Positions 31,875 to 44,796 are shown, counted from the stretch's first letter. The stretch: 64,000 nt of DNA from Lumbricus terrestris (GCA_949752735.1 OX457041.1:28506900-28570899); one strand, 5' to 3'. The notes: generated from the sequence alone by a model not told the origin. Translations and numbers: made by a program.

Positions 31875-32238
31875 CAGTGGTTCCCAACCTTTATTGACTA
31901 TCGGGCCACTTTTTCTAAGTTGGTGGACACGAGGGCCACATTTTCTTAGTGGAAGGACATTAGGGGGCCACAAGGCTAACATTTAATTAACCAAAGGCGT
32001 GTAAAATTGTTATAATTGAATCAAATTTGAGTGTCATTTTATTTGGACGTTAAAAAATCGCATCAAACATTCTACTTTGATGCGATTTATTAACGTTCAA
32101 ATAAAATAATTTGTAATAGAAAAGAATTATATATTTTATCATGTCCAAAAGTCAATTTTCACATATATTTTTCTTAATTCATTGAGATGTTGCGGGCCAT
32201 TTTTGTAGGCCAGGCGGGCCACGGATTGGGAACCGCTG
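31875..32238. mobile_element. hAT-type MITE, 364 bp, perfect 8-bp target duplication
   Basis: The left end is CAGTGGTTCCCAACCTTT and the right end ATTGGGAACCGCTG. It is flanked by GCCTAGGG at 31,867-31,874 and 32,239-32,246. Subterminal GGGCCA words repeat near both ends. The centre holds a long imperfect palindrome (about 32,036-32,107; arms around AAATCGCATCAAA and TTTGATGCGATTT). It has no coding capacity. Confidence 0.92.
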
Positions 32239-32249
32239 GCCTAGGGTGT

Positions 32250-35200
32250 GTGTGTGTATATTTGCGTGCATGTATGCAAGAGACGACAGCAGATCAAATA
32301 ATCAGAACATCAAACTGAATACTAATATCGTTAACAACAAAGTAAAATAAAACTAAAAAAATTATTGAAAGTAATATGCAAGACCCATGTCACATGCTTT
32401 CAGTGCTCAGTAGCCACAACTCTGTTGGTCAACTTCCAAAGAGGGCAACACAAATTAGCAAAGATATGACAAGCATAGGGTCTGCATCAATTCTGCAGTC
32501 AACAATGCAGAAAAATGTTTGAGAAAAGATCCAAGTAGGAAAACCCATGAAATACTGCACATCTGTTTTGGCACTTAATACTATGCTGACACCTAACGAT
32601 GTAACCAAATAATTATTTATCAGACTAATATTCATATATAGCGACATTGTCATATTATTACGTGGTTAACATGTCACAAGTTAATGCACAGATTAACATT
32701 CTGACATGATTGTATCACATGTTTACTAACACGATCATACCACTGTTTGTACACCAAAATGTGGTTAGCAATTGGCTTATAAATCAAAGGATATTCTTAC
32801 TTTCTTATATGTCAACTGACAAACAAAGAGTTTACACATGAATACAGTTCCTCCTTATGATGCAATCTTTTGAAGCCATAACAAACAATAGCAGTACTAC
32901 TGCACATTCAAAGGTCACATTCTAAAAAGGTCAAATTCTACAGATTAATCATGTCACATCAAAATTCACATAATAATAAATCATTTGACAGAGTGTAGCT
33001 CACCTAATTAGCAATTATCATGCACACTTTAGTTCTGTTTTCTAATACCAGTGACGCCACTGGAGCACAGGACGCTGCTCTGTCATCTGCCAGAATGGCT
33101 AGAAAGAGACGTCTTCACAAAATCACGAAGATTAAAAAAACCTTAGTTTTTGCAGCCAATGACTCATTTACTGCATTTCTCTATATTAAGACAAAATTCA
33201 GTTGTAAAAGACAATGGGTTTCCATACAATCGAAAGTTACATTATTGTAAGTGAAATAAAAACGCACATAAATTTGATACCAAAAGTGTTGAAAACTTTA
33301 GCCTGACTTCCTGAAGGTATCCGCTAACTTAAATGCTTATAATTCAATTGGAGATAAGTGGTCAGTGATCCCTTTCCTAGACCTACGTCAGGCTATTAGG
33401 TAATTTCATATCACTGCTGGATTTAATACTTGAGCAAATACTTTCCTCACTGCTCTCAGGGACATGAAAATGCATATACAGAACTTATACACATAATGTA
33501 AACAGCATAAGTAAAAATGCAATACATGTACCACTATTAATACAGCATCAACCACAGCTAGTCTAGAGCATTGTGTGGCATATTTACCGTCATGTTACAT
33601 AATGCATGCAAGAATAAAGCTGTCAATCACCATATACTACCGGTAAACAATTTACATGCATTTAAAGCATCCAAAAAAGCAGATCTAGTCTACTGAATTA
33701 TATGGCATATTTGATCTTACACTATATTCAGAGAATACATAGTAACTGGTCAGATATGATGGCCCATTACTGAAGTAAATATGTATATATAATTACATAC
33801 CACAGGAAAGTGTGGCCAAAATCCACTATAAGAGCTCATGAATTCTGAAGTGCAACTCATAAAAACAAAACGGGAATAAACAATTCCTCAGATTTTTTTA
33901 AAAAGTCAAAGCTTCAAGTAATTAATTTTGACTTCAATACTCTGTGTAATGTGTCTCTTATGCATTATTCTTGGCATTTGCCAGTAGTTACACTGCTTGG
34001 ATATGCTCCACAACAGGAATGCATATGATTTGTGGAGCTCTTGAAAATTTGAAAATCAAATGTTTGGCTTGTAAGTCAATAATATTTTATGTCTGGCCAC
34101 CCCAATATATTATGGTATAAAAAGAACATGTAGTGTTTTATACATTAACTTCTAGATCAATATAGATGCAGGCTGCTATACTGAAAACATTGCTAAGGTA
34201 AAATAGAAATAAATTCAATAACAGAATTTACAAGGAAGAGAGCTTCCTTTTACTCTTCAGTGTCAATCTTTCCAGTTAGTATCCCTAGCATTTCCCATTG
34301 ATAACTTTCTCATTTAAATAATAAATAAATTCATAAGAATCAGCTTAACAATGTAATAAAATCTGTTGCAGTCAGCACCTCAACACAATAAGATTTAGCA
34401 ATAACTACAGTAAATAGGGGCATTAAGTACCTGGTACTTAATTAATGTCAGTCAATAAAGCTACATCATTACAACCTGTAACATATCCTAGCTACCTGTC
34501 TGTGTACAGAGATTCAACACAAAACAAATGAAAGCAACATAATAAGCTACCGTACTTAAGATCCTTTGGCCATCAGAAAAGAACACATAAAAAGTTGACC
34601 ACTGACTAATCACCAGTCACAGGCATGCTGTGATTTGTGGGAGCAAGCACCGGCATTTCCTCCTCATGCGTTTTGGACCATCCAAATGAATCATATTCAA
34701 ACATATTACTTTTCCATAGATCTATAGAAAAGTGTTTCCACTTCCACACACAAAATTCACATCTTGCTAAAATTCCTTAAGGACAGCAGTTTTTAAACTG
34801 GTTTAGAGAACACAGCCATCAACTTTTGGAAATAATTCTTCAAATCAATGGCGCCTGCAGATATTTTTGCAAGAGGGTAAAATTCAATTTTCAGCAAAAC
34901 ATTTAAAACTGCAAAGCAGGAAATTATGAACATGAATATTTTTCACAGACGTTTTAAAATGTGACCGACCACGGTTAAAGTAGGCTTTTGTAGGAAGAAA
35001 TCAAAATTTACTTTATTCTCCCACTAGATTCCCCAACATGTTACCTTTCAAACGACATATTATTTATTTATTTATGATGTTCCTAACTGGAGTTGTGCGC
35101 TTTTAAAGTTTAGCGGTGACAAAAAGAACATTTGGAGAAAACGCGTTCGCAAGCGGTCACGTGTTGCGCTGGGCAACGCGAAAGCTGTTTTATGGTCCCT

Positions 35201-36430
35201 AATTATTCATCCGTTCTAGGCTTATTTATTGTCTTCCAATCCTGCAGATTGATTCTTTATGTAGAGCAGATCTTTGCCTTTCTAGACATATATAACATCT
35301 ATGGTTTCCCACGAGGCGACTCTAAATGCTACCCTTTGAAAACTGGTCTAAATCGTGCTTACGCGAATATTGTTCTACGCGATGCGCGTTAAAACTCGCG
35401 ATTTTCTACGAGAAACAATTAATTTAACGGGTATATTTTACACTTATGATGTTCTAGATATTTTAACGCGTGATTTTGATTGAAACGAAATTTGCATGTA
35501 GGAGTGAAAATTCGAAGTTTTTGGCTTGTTGCTCGTAAATTAGCGTTACCGACAAGCGCTCATTTATGCAATATGCGGTCACAAATGTAAATTTATCCGT
35601 TTCACTTTGTGTATAATCAGTATCAATGGTGCATTCATGTGAAAATATCTGTAAAGAAAACTCAAATTGTAGTGCATAAAAATAGGTGTCAATTTTCCAG
35701 CAACAAATAGCACAGAAGTGAAATTAATTTAAAAACTGCTGGTCCGCATTATGCAATAACTTGTTCGTACGACTAGGACAGGATATAACAAAAACATTAC
35801 ACGAATTGCACTAATGTACATCACCAGTAGGCTTGGCAAGCTACACACTACACCAGAACCCTGTCATAACACCACCTCTGAGAATCATATCACATCGTGA
35901 ATTTGTCACGAGTTTGCATTACAAGATCATGCTCCAAAGTTGAATTAAATATGGGGAACCATAAGTAATGCATTGTTGATAAGCCCATCAGCTAAGCAAA
36001 GATTAATAGGTTTGCATTGAAGGGTCTGTGGTCAGCCAACAAAAAGATGTTGGTCCACATATGTTTAAAGATAGGCATCTTAAGAAGGCTGATGCATTTA
36101 TAAGCCCACTAGGGTTGTTATTATCCAAGAATCCCTGGGTTATGAAACAAAACCATCTTCAACTTCCTAAAGTAATTACAACAATTGAACTCTGGTGTGT
36201 CTAATGCAAAAGCATCAACTGATAGCACACCAAAATAAAGCTGTAATCAAGAAAACATAGCCATTATCAGGTCAATATAAATAGGTGAATTCCGAATAAC
36301 AATAATAATATTCAGTTAATAACGACGAGTGTTACGAGAAGGATCTGGTGTACGATTGCCAATTATGCCTCGTTCGGACTGTCAAACACACGCGCACATT
36401 TACAGCTAATAACTATGTATGCAAGTTGTA
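32250..36430. other. long gene-free stretch upstream of the MOB3 3' end
   Basis: No supported gene in about 4.2 kb. It is AT-rich and low in CpG except at about 35,100-35,400, where CGCG-type words (ACGCGTTCGCAAGCGG, CTACGCGATGCGCG) cluster. That patch could be an unmethylated regulatory region or an unrecognised 5' exon, but no coding signal was found. Confidence 0.45.
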
Positions 36431-36440
36431 AATACGTAAA

Positions 36441-36446
36441 TTTATT
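36441..36446 (-). terminator. candidate polyadenylation signal for the MOB3-like gene
   Basis: AATAAA on the minus strand, 140 bp past the MOB3-like stop codon. The distance is plausible for a short 3' UTR. Confidence 0.4.
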
Positions 36447-36585
36447 TTAATCTGAAGTTAAACAATCGGCACAAATTGCATAACTGTGGAGATGTGTCCG
36501 CTTAAAATAAGTCACAGCATGGAAAGTTTTGTAAGTTCAGAAGAGCACATGACACAGATGCACAGCGGGGGTGGGAGGCTGCTCT

Positions 36586-39500
36586 TTATGGACATAATCT
36601 TTCAGTCAGCTGTTTCTGGAATAAAAATCAAACAAACACTAATTAAGAAAATTAATCAGGGCAATTTAGCAATCTATTCCATCAGGAGGAATTCTAAAGT
36701 GCCATTGTCAAAATGTATTACGCATCAGTCAATGGTCAAACAGAGTGACACAAAAAGTGCAACATAATTATCCAAACACAATGAGAAAAACAATCAGACT
36801 CCTAGAAGGTGATGCATTGAGCATAACAAACAACAACAGCTGGATGAAGCCCAGTGCTGTGATAAAGTAGACATTTTATGGATAAAGCTTAGTCTGAGTC
36901 ACTTACCAAAGGTTCCAGTTCACGTTTCTCAATTAAATCGAACTCATTCACAAAGTAATAAAAGTGTTTGTAGCAAGTGTTGATGTGTGGCTCCTGAAAT
37001 AAACCATAACAGAACAAACTACTTAAAACTTCAAAAAGTCTCTTACAATGGTAGCAAAAGCTGGAAAACTAAATTATTAAATTCACAGCAGTTTTTGAAG
37101 ACAGTCGAGCATCATCAATCTTCTCTGGGTAAGGTCATGGTTGGTGTGCATATAGCTTAGCCAATCCCCTGGTCTAGAATAACATTTGTTAATCTTCAAC
37201 GCTGTTCAATCAATTTAATCTTTTAAAGGCCAACTTAAAACTTCCTATTTCAAAAATTCATCAGCCACTTAGTTCTGTTGCTGTCTACTATTTTCTCCTC
37301 GAGCAACAGACCCGGCTTCAGATTTAAATGATGCCTTATTTGTCATTATAATATATGGAAAAGCTCATTCAAATCCAAAATGGATAGATCTAATCGAAAC
37401 ATTAAAACCCCCAGAAATTCAAGGTTAAAACCAGTGTGATTAAACAAAAGATCATTTGAACACATTAATAATAGTAGTGCGCTGGCAAAATAGATGATGA
37501 CTTTAACTAAACAAAAACAACTCACAGCCCCAAGTCCAACCAGTTTGTCAAAGTGGTGGATGTAGATGTGTACAAAAACTCGGTAGAGTCGTGACAAAAT
37601 CTTTTTCACCATAGACGCGTAGTTCTTTGGAAAAGGAACACCTTCAAACAATTGTAAGACATCAACCCACAAGTTAAAGTGGGTCAAAGCGAAGGAACCC
37701 ATTGACAATAAATTTCTAATCAAAATACAATTGTGTAAATCATAATATGCTGCCAAGCTCAATCATACTTCCACAGATTAAAACCTTTCAGATATGCACT
37801 TTCATCTATCAACTAGTCAATAATAATGATGTACCAGAGCAAATAAGCCAATCATTCACCTATTCCTGTTGTTACTGTTTAATTACATGTATATACTTAA
37901 ATTAAGAGTGTCGTGCCAAAAACTGGTTTAAATAAAAACATTGATTGGTTGATTGAAAAAAGCACAAAAAAGTCTGAAAAAAGCACAAAAAACATTGGGA
38001 CAAATAATTTTCAAACCAAAACTACAATCCAAGCAAGATGGGAGGAATGAAGTCATTCATTCATTCATTCTATGGACTCAGATAGCGCCCCTTTAAGAAA
38101 TAAACTCAGGAGCGCTCTGAGCCCAGCCACGGCAAAAGAAAAAAGACCTGATAGATTTATGAAACAAAGTCTGATTTGATTGGTCAGATGCAATAACTGC
38201 AGTTTTGAAGGGAGGTCATCCAAGAAAGATGGCACTACAACTGAGAGAGCTAGGCATTGTCTGAGAACATGGAACCAGAAGTTGCCCCTTCATAGCACAG
38301 CAAAGAACCCGACGCACTTCCGCATTCCTCCATCCAATCTGTATGCAACGGGAAAATTGAAAACCAGGATCTGCTGCACCAGAGCAGATAAGCCAAATTC
38401 TAATAATAAATTCATTAGTTAAATAACACCACTCTGAGTAAAAAGAGATTGTCGTTATTGACGTATTTATTGCTGACTCAATATAATTCACAAAATCTAT
38501 CATACGTCTGGTTCTGATTACGGTATTATGATCCATTAAATACCATGAGGTTAAACCATGCACTCTTACTAGGCCGAGACAAAATTGGTTCCTAACTAAT
38601 TGGCGTTGCTTCTCAATCCATTAAACAAGACTGAAGAGCAGCCATGGATAAGAAGCATCACAGACTTCATTGTCATACATCTTCTGCTTTGTTGCAAGAT
38701 CTTCTCATTGATAGTCTGCTCATATCTTTTAGGAATCCCATTCTGATAGGAATGTAAATGTAGCAGAAAGCTTGAAAACCTCAACCTCTCAGTCCTCCGC
38801 TACTAATCACTAGACCATTGGGCATCTAACAGTCCCAGATGGGCTTCTTGCTATCTTAACTGATACTTGCAGTTCTAAAGAATTTTAGGCAATCCAGGGC
38901 GCGGTGGCCTAGTGGTGGTGGTGAGATCGGTGCCAATTGGAGCTGGAGGTTCCAGGTTCGAATCCACCTCAAGCCGCCACACAGGGACCTTGAGCAAGTC
39001 CTTCACTCGCAATTGCTCGTGTGCTTCAGCAGGAAACCCCAATGCAGTGACTGCGCTTTAGTCGGGAGCGCCTCTGTGCAGAGAGCTTGAAGGGATGCTA
39101 TATAGCAATTGCGAGAAATATAAATAATGCTCGCATAGCCAGAAGTATCTATCAGAAGTCACAGACAAAACCTATCTGAATTTGACAGTTTACACATATA
39201 GTACATAATAATCTGTTGCCAAGTAAATTGCTAAATCAGTAGAGAAAATATAAAGGAACTGACCAACAGCAACAGGAAATAGCTCTTCATTGTTAACTTG
39301 CTGCTCCACCCAGTCCATCAGAAGACTAATGTACTGCGACGCGGGAAGTTTTGTCGGTTTCTTATAAGACGCACCATCGCACCAGTGATATTCATATCTA
39401 ACAAGTTACCATTTCTACATATACCATACTGCAATTTATAAACATACAAAAATTTTAATGTAATGCAATGATGACAATTTCTGTGGTGCTGTAACAATTA

Positions 39501-42500
39501 TATAACACATCATCCAGAAAGCTGACAAAACAAGATTATGAATGGATAGAAATGTCCTCAATCCTTGGTGAAATTAGAGGCATAGAACAGCAGAAAACTC
39601 ATCTTATTGTCTGCACGCAGTCTGTTGCACAGTGCGTAAGGCATGTGAATGACAATATCACCCGACACAGCAAAGTGCAAACTTCACCAAAAATGTACAG
39701 TTCTAAGACACTGAAAATGCAGCAATTATAAACATTTGAAACAGATTATAAGTTTATTTGTAAATTGTGATGAAACAGAACTCTGCAGTGATTAATCTAG
39801 ACATATCTGGAGAGGAGGAAAGTTTCCCCCATAAATGAATTCTCCCAAGAAAAATCGCTAGGTGTTGCATACATGTACATTGTACATACGCACCCATTCT
39901 CCCACCAGAAAAACTAACTGCGCAAGAATTCCACCCAAGAAAAATTGTCAGGTCTTGTGTACATAATTTTTGGTAAAATAGAAAAGACCAACAAAAAAGG
40001 CATGGCAAAATATTCTTAGATTCTGAGTGAGTTACTAAAAAACGCACGGACAGGGATGGCGGAAAACAGGAAAGCAGAGAGAAAGAAAAAAGAAGCAGAG
40101 AAGAAGTAGGGACATAGGAAATTGCATTAAGCTGCAAGTAAGAAATTTTGTTTCCACAAGATGGACAACTGCATCAAAAGAACAATGGGAATGATTAGAT
40201 GCAATAAGCCTAATCACATATATATTATATACAGATAAATGCATTTACATATAAATATACATATCAAAAATCGAGTTCTCAATGTACAATTCACTCTAAT
40301 ATACATGTGTGTGCGTTTTGCGTACATACTTGTTTTACATATACATATACAATATATTCATACATATAACTAATACGCACATGAAAGAACATCAGTGCAT
40401 CAAGAAGCATCCGTGGACATAAATGGTCAGAAAATTCTGTCTTAACCTTAGTACATGAAATCGTGACACTTGATAGTTAATTCCTGCAAAACCTTACAAA
40501 ATGATCAATGGCTTCTATGACAGATTGCAAGCCTTGAAGCGTTACTTGAAGTGACCATTAATGTATGACAACATACTTTGGTCCTCCTGACATTGTTGGA
40601 CAGGATTCCTCAGTGCAGAATTCCGACACAACTCCATAAATGATGTTGATTCGATTGAAGAAATCCACGACTATAGAAATAACATGAACTTAAGTTGAAA
40701 AACCAAAGCAAAAGACACAACCAACTTACTCGATAAATGTCGCAGCTTGGCTTACCTAGTTCTTCAGGTCTGTTAAGAGATTCGTACGTCCACACCACTG
40801 AAAGGTTTTCGACGTCACATATAGATGTCACTTGTCAGTGATTAAATAAGCTGGCTTTCCTGGTGCAGTTTTAAAGGAAGCTGATTTTTAAAAATAAAGT
40901 GATAGACAAAGCATACTAATTTCTTGAGTAGAAAAGTGGAAGAGAGGGATAGGGAGAAAGTAAGAGAGAAGTTGAGGGAGCAAGAATTGGTCACAATCAC
41001 TTTGTGGGGCAAAATTAAATGGCAGTCAACACTTGAATGCAGAGCAAAACAGTTTAGGAACGAGCAACTTTCACCTAGTTTGGCATTCCAAAATCACCGC
41101 ACGGGAAACTAAAATGCCAGTGTTTACACTTCATGAAATTTGGTTCCAGATATGAATGCACAATTGCACATAGAACTCAAAATAGTCACAGAAAGCAACC
41201 AGTATGCGCCCACGATAGTAACAAGAGCCAAGAACAAGTAAATGAGCAAATCTCATGTACCAAACCACTGCATTGTAAGAATCCTCTGAAACTATGGTAT
41301 CATTAAAAGTATATGCATAAATTATTAGAGCAAATTCTAAGCACCTCTCAAACCACAAACAATGAATGCATAAATCGAGTGACAGGACATTTTCATGATA
41401 AATTCACAACTAGTGAGAAATATATGTATGCTTCTGGTTACTTATGAAGTGATCTTTAAGACCTCTCAACTTGCACTAAAACAAGAGTCCTAAATGACAG
41501 ACCTAAAATAGGCTACAACTAAAAAGCAATACCAAGTTCTTCACGTGAATCAAGAATTTGTAAACTGAATTCGTGTTAGCTGCTGCAATCATTGTTCCAA
41601 TAATAGATTTCATTTTAATTATATAATAGTAAGTTTTGCTTGAAAATAATACCATGAACAGCAATCCAGTCATTGAGTTCCTCATCTGAAGGCAACTTCA
41701 CCACCTGTTTTAGGTCGATTCCAGAATGCAGTGATGCATTGGCACGCTTGTGCAGCTCATACCTCATTGTTCCTTCCGAAAAATTCTTCTTCTTTTCCCG
41801 AAAAGTCTGCATTTAAAAAGTTGTGCAGTTGCCAGTCAGGTTAGCTAGGTAACAGCTGTCAATTTAAGTACCAGTCTATATGCCCTAACCCAGAATTTCT
41901 ATTTTAAATACAGCTTGAATGAAAAAAATCTAAACCAAATTTTTAGATATTTCTCAACCTATGTAAATAAAATAGGCACGAAAACCATGAAAGTCATGAC
42001 TGACTTTATTCAAGGGCATTTTTCATTGCTAATAACTCATGAAGTATGCATAGTATGTCACAGTGATCAAATGGCCAGATTGCTGGCCCTTGTGCAGATC
42101 CTAACTTAACAATCTGACACAATTTTATTTAAATCAGATGACGAATTTGTGCAGGGTGTAAGATGCACCAGATTAGTTGTCACATAACTCAAAAGAAAAT
42201 CACCGACGTCTGGCATTTTACAGAAACTTAATGCTAGCCAAACAGTAATTGCTGAAATCAGTAGTTGTACACTAGAATTGAAGCAGTGTGCTTGGGACTA
42301 ATGGTCGATTTGACATGGAATGACCATTGAGGACTTGCTTGTACAGCAGTCATAGGCTTTGGTATGGTGCAAAACAATAACATACATAATTACATATGTG
42401 CCACATCACATGGCAAACTTTTGCTAGCATGTATCAATGTTAAATATTTGCAGCTGTTGTTTCAAGCAAGTTTGAAACACCATATCAGGCAACAATTAAT

Positions 42501-43011
42501 TGTATGGTATTTATAGACAGTTGAGAATCATTAGCACTACATCACAACAATAGAGCTGTTGTAAAATAACGTAGGGCATATTTTACATCAGTTACTCCTA
42601 CCAAGTAAATCTACTACCTATAACCTACGTTCCCAGTCTCATTGCCGGTTCTGGCTATCATTGACAGTAAAATGAGGAAAGCATTCATAAAAAGAATGCT
42701 GTAAGCCTACTGATTTTTTTATTCATCAGAGTGTGGTTCTTCTGCAATAGATTTAATACAACATATACTGACACACTTAATTACTTCTACAATGCTTATC
42801 AAAGTCATTGGCAAAGTGTAGTGTGTAACAATGCACATGCCCAGCAATTTTTCTAGTTATTCAACGAAAAGTAAACCCTATTAAGGACTGCTGCACATCT
42901 TTAATTGCGGGATCTGTAATGTAAGCTATTGCGTTAACAGTATCTCACCTTGTCTCTTGAAACAAAGCTTGTCCGGTCACGAGTAAAAAACGCCACAAAG
43001 TTTGCAGCCAT
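36586..43011 (-). CDS. MOB3: MOB kinase activator 3-like protein, complete, 7 exons, 225 aa
   Basis: Exons, 5' to 3': 43011-42949, 41806-41653, 40670-40577, 39397-39264, 37641-37526, 36993-36907, 36615-36586; all GT-AG, phases close at 678 nt. The last exon is only 30 nt (KQLTERLCP then stop) and matches the KEMTARxC end of MOB3 proteins. MOB domain landmarks are [28 protein letters not shown], then CTEESC (Cys91, Cys96) and HIYIHH (His173, His178), the four zinc ligands of the fold, and [17 protein letters not shown] proteins bind and regulate NDR/LATS or MST-type kinases; MOB3 members are the less studied class. The spacing and the [10 protein letters not shown] and RELEPL blocks fit MOB3 better than MOB1, MOB2 or MOB4. 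The start is the only ATG in a short first exon; the N-terminus resembles the family only from SFVSRDK on. It is divergent from the IRAK1BP1 gene. Confidence 0.93.
38053..38205 (-). repeat. SINE-related repeat in MOB3 intron 4
   Basis: ATTCATTCATTCATTC, ATAGCGCCCCTTTAAG, GGAGCGCTCTGAGCCCAG and TTTATGAAACAAAGTC occur in this order and match the reverse complement of about 48,285-48,437. The two are the best-preserved pair of this tail family. In this copy no tRNA-like head is evident. Confidence 0.8.
38897..39127 (+). repeat. full-length tRNA-derived SINE
   Basis: The head GGGCGCGGTGGCCTAGTGGT contains an A box, and GGTTCGAATCC about 50 bp later is a perfect B box of the RNA polymerase III promoter. 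The body continues with CCTTGAGCAAGTCCTTCACT and the tail GGGAGCGCC...GATGCTATATAGC, ending in AAATATAAATAA. It lies in MOB3 intron 4 on the opposite strand to the gene. A second copy with the same head and body is at 57,606-57,809. It is a SINE, not a tRNA gene: no tRNA 3' end or acceptor pairing is kept. Confidence 0.88.
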
Positions 43012-43486
43012 AACGTTTTACAGTCGAATCTTAAGTTTCGGCTAAAACATTCAGCGCTATATAAACAATATCAGTGTCGATTTGGCACTGAAGAAAACAG
43101 GAGGCCTACAATCCCTTTTGTTAATGAGAAAAAAACGAAAGAACTTCTTAAGAAACCAACGACCGAAACATTAAAGCAGGACAATAGAGCCTTCGTGGGA
43201 ATTGCTAGTGTAGTATACAAAAGTCGTCGGGAAAACAAACAGTTTCTGGCTTTCAATGTTTTGTGATTCAACAACGCTCCGACATCACGGATGTTCCTCA
43301 CAGAATTCGTCAACTTCCGGTAGAAACATCCAACCAAAGATTATGGGTGCGCTTTATAAACTAGAGTAGGCTATCCTGTAGCGCATTAATTTGAAATCGT
43401 GAAAACCACCTTATTTACATTAATTTTGCTTAATCGATAGACGGGTAAATTCCGTTACGGTTAAAATTCAGTTAAATATCGCTTAC

Positions 43487-43735
43487 GGGCGAAACTATAG
43501 TATCCGGGACCGATGTTTATAACATTGGAAATTTCCAATCGGTTAGGGTCAGGTTATGCGTCGTGAGGGTCGGTTAGGGTCAGATTATGCGTCGTGAGGG
43601 TCAGTTAGGGTCAGGTTAAGCGTCGTGAGGGTCGGTTAGGATTAGTGTTAGGGTTAGTGTCGTCATTAGACACTATATACTATACTATACTAAGATATTG
43701 TATAACATCGGTCCCGGATACTATTAGTATCGCCC
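43487..43735. mobile_element. MITE, 249 bp, 6-bp target duplication, with internal TTAGGG-bearing repeat
   Basis: The termini are GGGCGAAACTATAGTATCC... and the inverted ...GGATACTATTAGTATCGCCC; both continue into CGGGACCGATGTT, giving inverted repeats of about 31 bp with one indel and one substitution. GCTTAC flanks it at 43,481-43,486 and 43,736-43,741. The interior holds a tandem unit of about 31 bp (GGTTAGGGTCAGATTATGC then GTCGTGAGG; about 3.5 copies). There is no coding capacity. The superfamily is not certain; a 6-bp duplication does not fit hAT. Confidence 0.85.
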
Positions 43736-43802
43736 GCTTACGCTTTAACCAAAGATTGAAAACTAAAATCTATTCTTCAAACAAGATATACTTTGGGACA
43801 TG

Positions 43803-43846
43803 CCACAGTATAGATAACAATGTTTATTTTGTTATCTATACTGTGG
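43803..43846. other. perfect 18-bp inverted repeat with 8-nt loop
   Basis: CCACAGTATAGATAACAA (43,803-43,820), loop TGTTTATT, then TTGTTATCTATACTGTGG (43,829-43,846). The arms are fully complementary. It lies outside both neighbouring MITEs and could be a remnant of another inverted-repeat element or a structured transcript. Confidence 0.9.
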
Positions 43847-44316
43847 ACACACTCAATTATGCATGGACAAGTTACTCGAAAGTTTCAAGGTGCAAGCATG
43901 CTGCAGGCACCAGTCATTCACCAATCCATAAGGGCCTAGTCGTCTGAATGCCTGCCTGACTTTTTAATACCATTTTTACAGGCACTAAATTTATGGACCT
44001 CTACACAATGAAGAAATGCACGCTGTGCAGACACAATTGCGGTATAATACCGCGAACTGCAATCCAGTCTAGTATCCTTGAATCCCTTGATCGTCCTTCA
44101 TCCATGCTGTAGGGCTACGTGAAATAACCACAGACAATAATATGAATCAAAATTCCCAGATTAAAATTCTCGAGACACGATGTGCAGTTCTTCTAGATTT
44201 TTTAAAATCGAAATCCCAATATGCAAGTATATGATTTAAAGATTGCTACTTTATTAGTTACTGTCGATAGCGAAGCCACAGTATAAAATTACTGTTACGG
44301 TCGCTATAGATAAATG

Positions 44317-44692
44317 CAGCGGCGCCCGCAGGCGTACGCACTTACGCAAGTGCGTACAGCAGCGGCGCCCGCAGATGTACGCACATAGGTAAGTGTGTAC
44401 AGCGCGATGACTCAAAAGGTATGTTTTTTGGAAATTCTGGGTTGATGACTAAAAAAAAAAAAAAAAAAAAAAAAGTCATCAGTTTTTTCGGCGGATAGAA
44501 AAGGTATGTTTTTGGAAAATTCTAGGTTGATGACTAAAAAAAAAAGTCATCAGTTTTTTCGGCGGATAGAAAAGGTATGTTTTTGGGAAATTCTAGGTTG
44601 ATGACTAAAAAAAAGGGTCATCAGTTTTTTCGGCGACCTAACGAAAATAAAATTTCTGTGCGTTCAAGAAAAAAATCCTGCGGGCGCCGCTG
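44317..44692. mobile_element. hAT-type MITE, 376 bp, perfect ends and perfect 8-bp target duplication
   Basis: CAGCGGCGCCCGCAGG at the left and CCTGCGGGCGCCGCTG at the right are a perfect 16-bp inverted pair; GATAAATG flanks it at 44,309-44,316 and 44,693-44,700. The left end is partly duplicated in tandem (GGCGCCCGCAG twice, each followed by GTACGCAC). The interior has three GATGACT(A)n GTCATCAG hairpins followed by TTTTTTCGGCGG. Perfect termini imply a fairly recent insertion. It ends 104 bp before the IRAK1BP1 start codon. Confidence 0.93.
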
Positions 44693-44796
44693 GATAAATG
44701 TGTACTCGATGACGAAAGTATCAGTGCGCTATATAAATTTTACGGTAACAACGACTGTAACTATAAACTAAGCGCCATACTGTTTACATTTTTAAA

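Larger units (their letters stand above)
43012..44796. promoter_or_regulatory. divergent intergenic region between MOB3 and IRAK1BP1
   Basis: About 1.8 kb separate two start codons that point apart, so both promoters must lie here or in unseen 5' UTR exons. The sequence next to MOB3 (43,130-43,340) is richer in CpG than its surroundings. Two MITEs (43,487-43,735 and 44,317-44,692) and an 18-bp perfect hairpin (43,803-43,846) fill much of the rest. No TATA box can be assigned with confidence. Confidence 0.5.

Noticed and set aside
38897..38970. A functional tRNA gene
   Set aside because: A and B boxes are present, but the acceptor stem does not pair and the B box continues into a SINE body and tail.
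43540..43660. Interstitial telomere repeat
   Set aside because: GGTTAGGGT occurs only as part of a 31-bp unit inside a MITE, not as consecutive TTAGGG hexamers.
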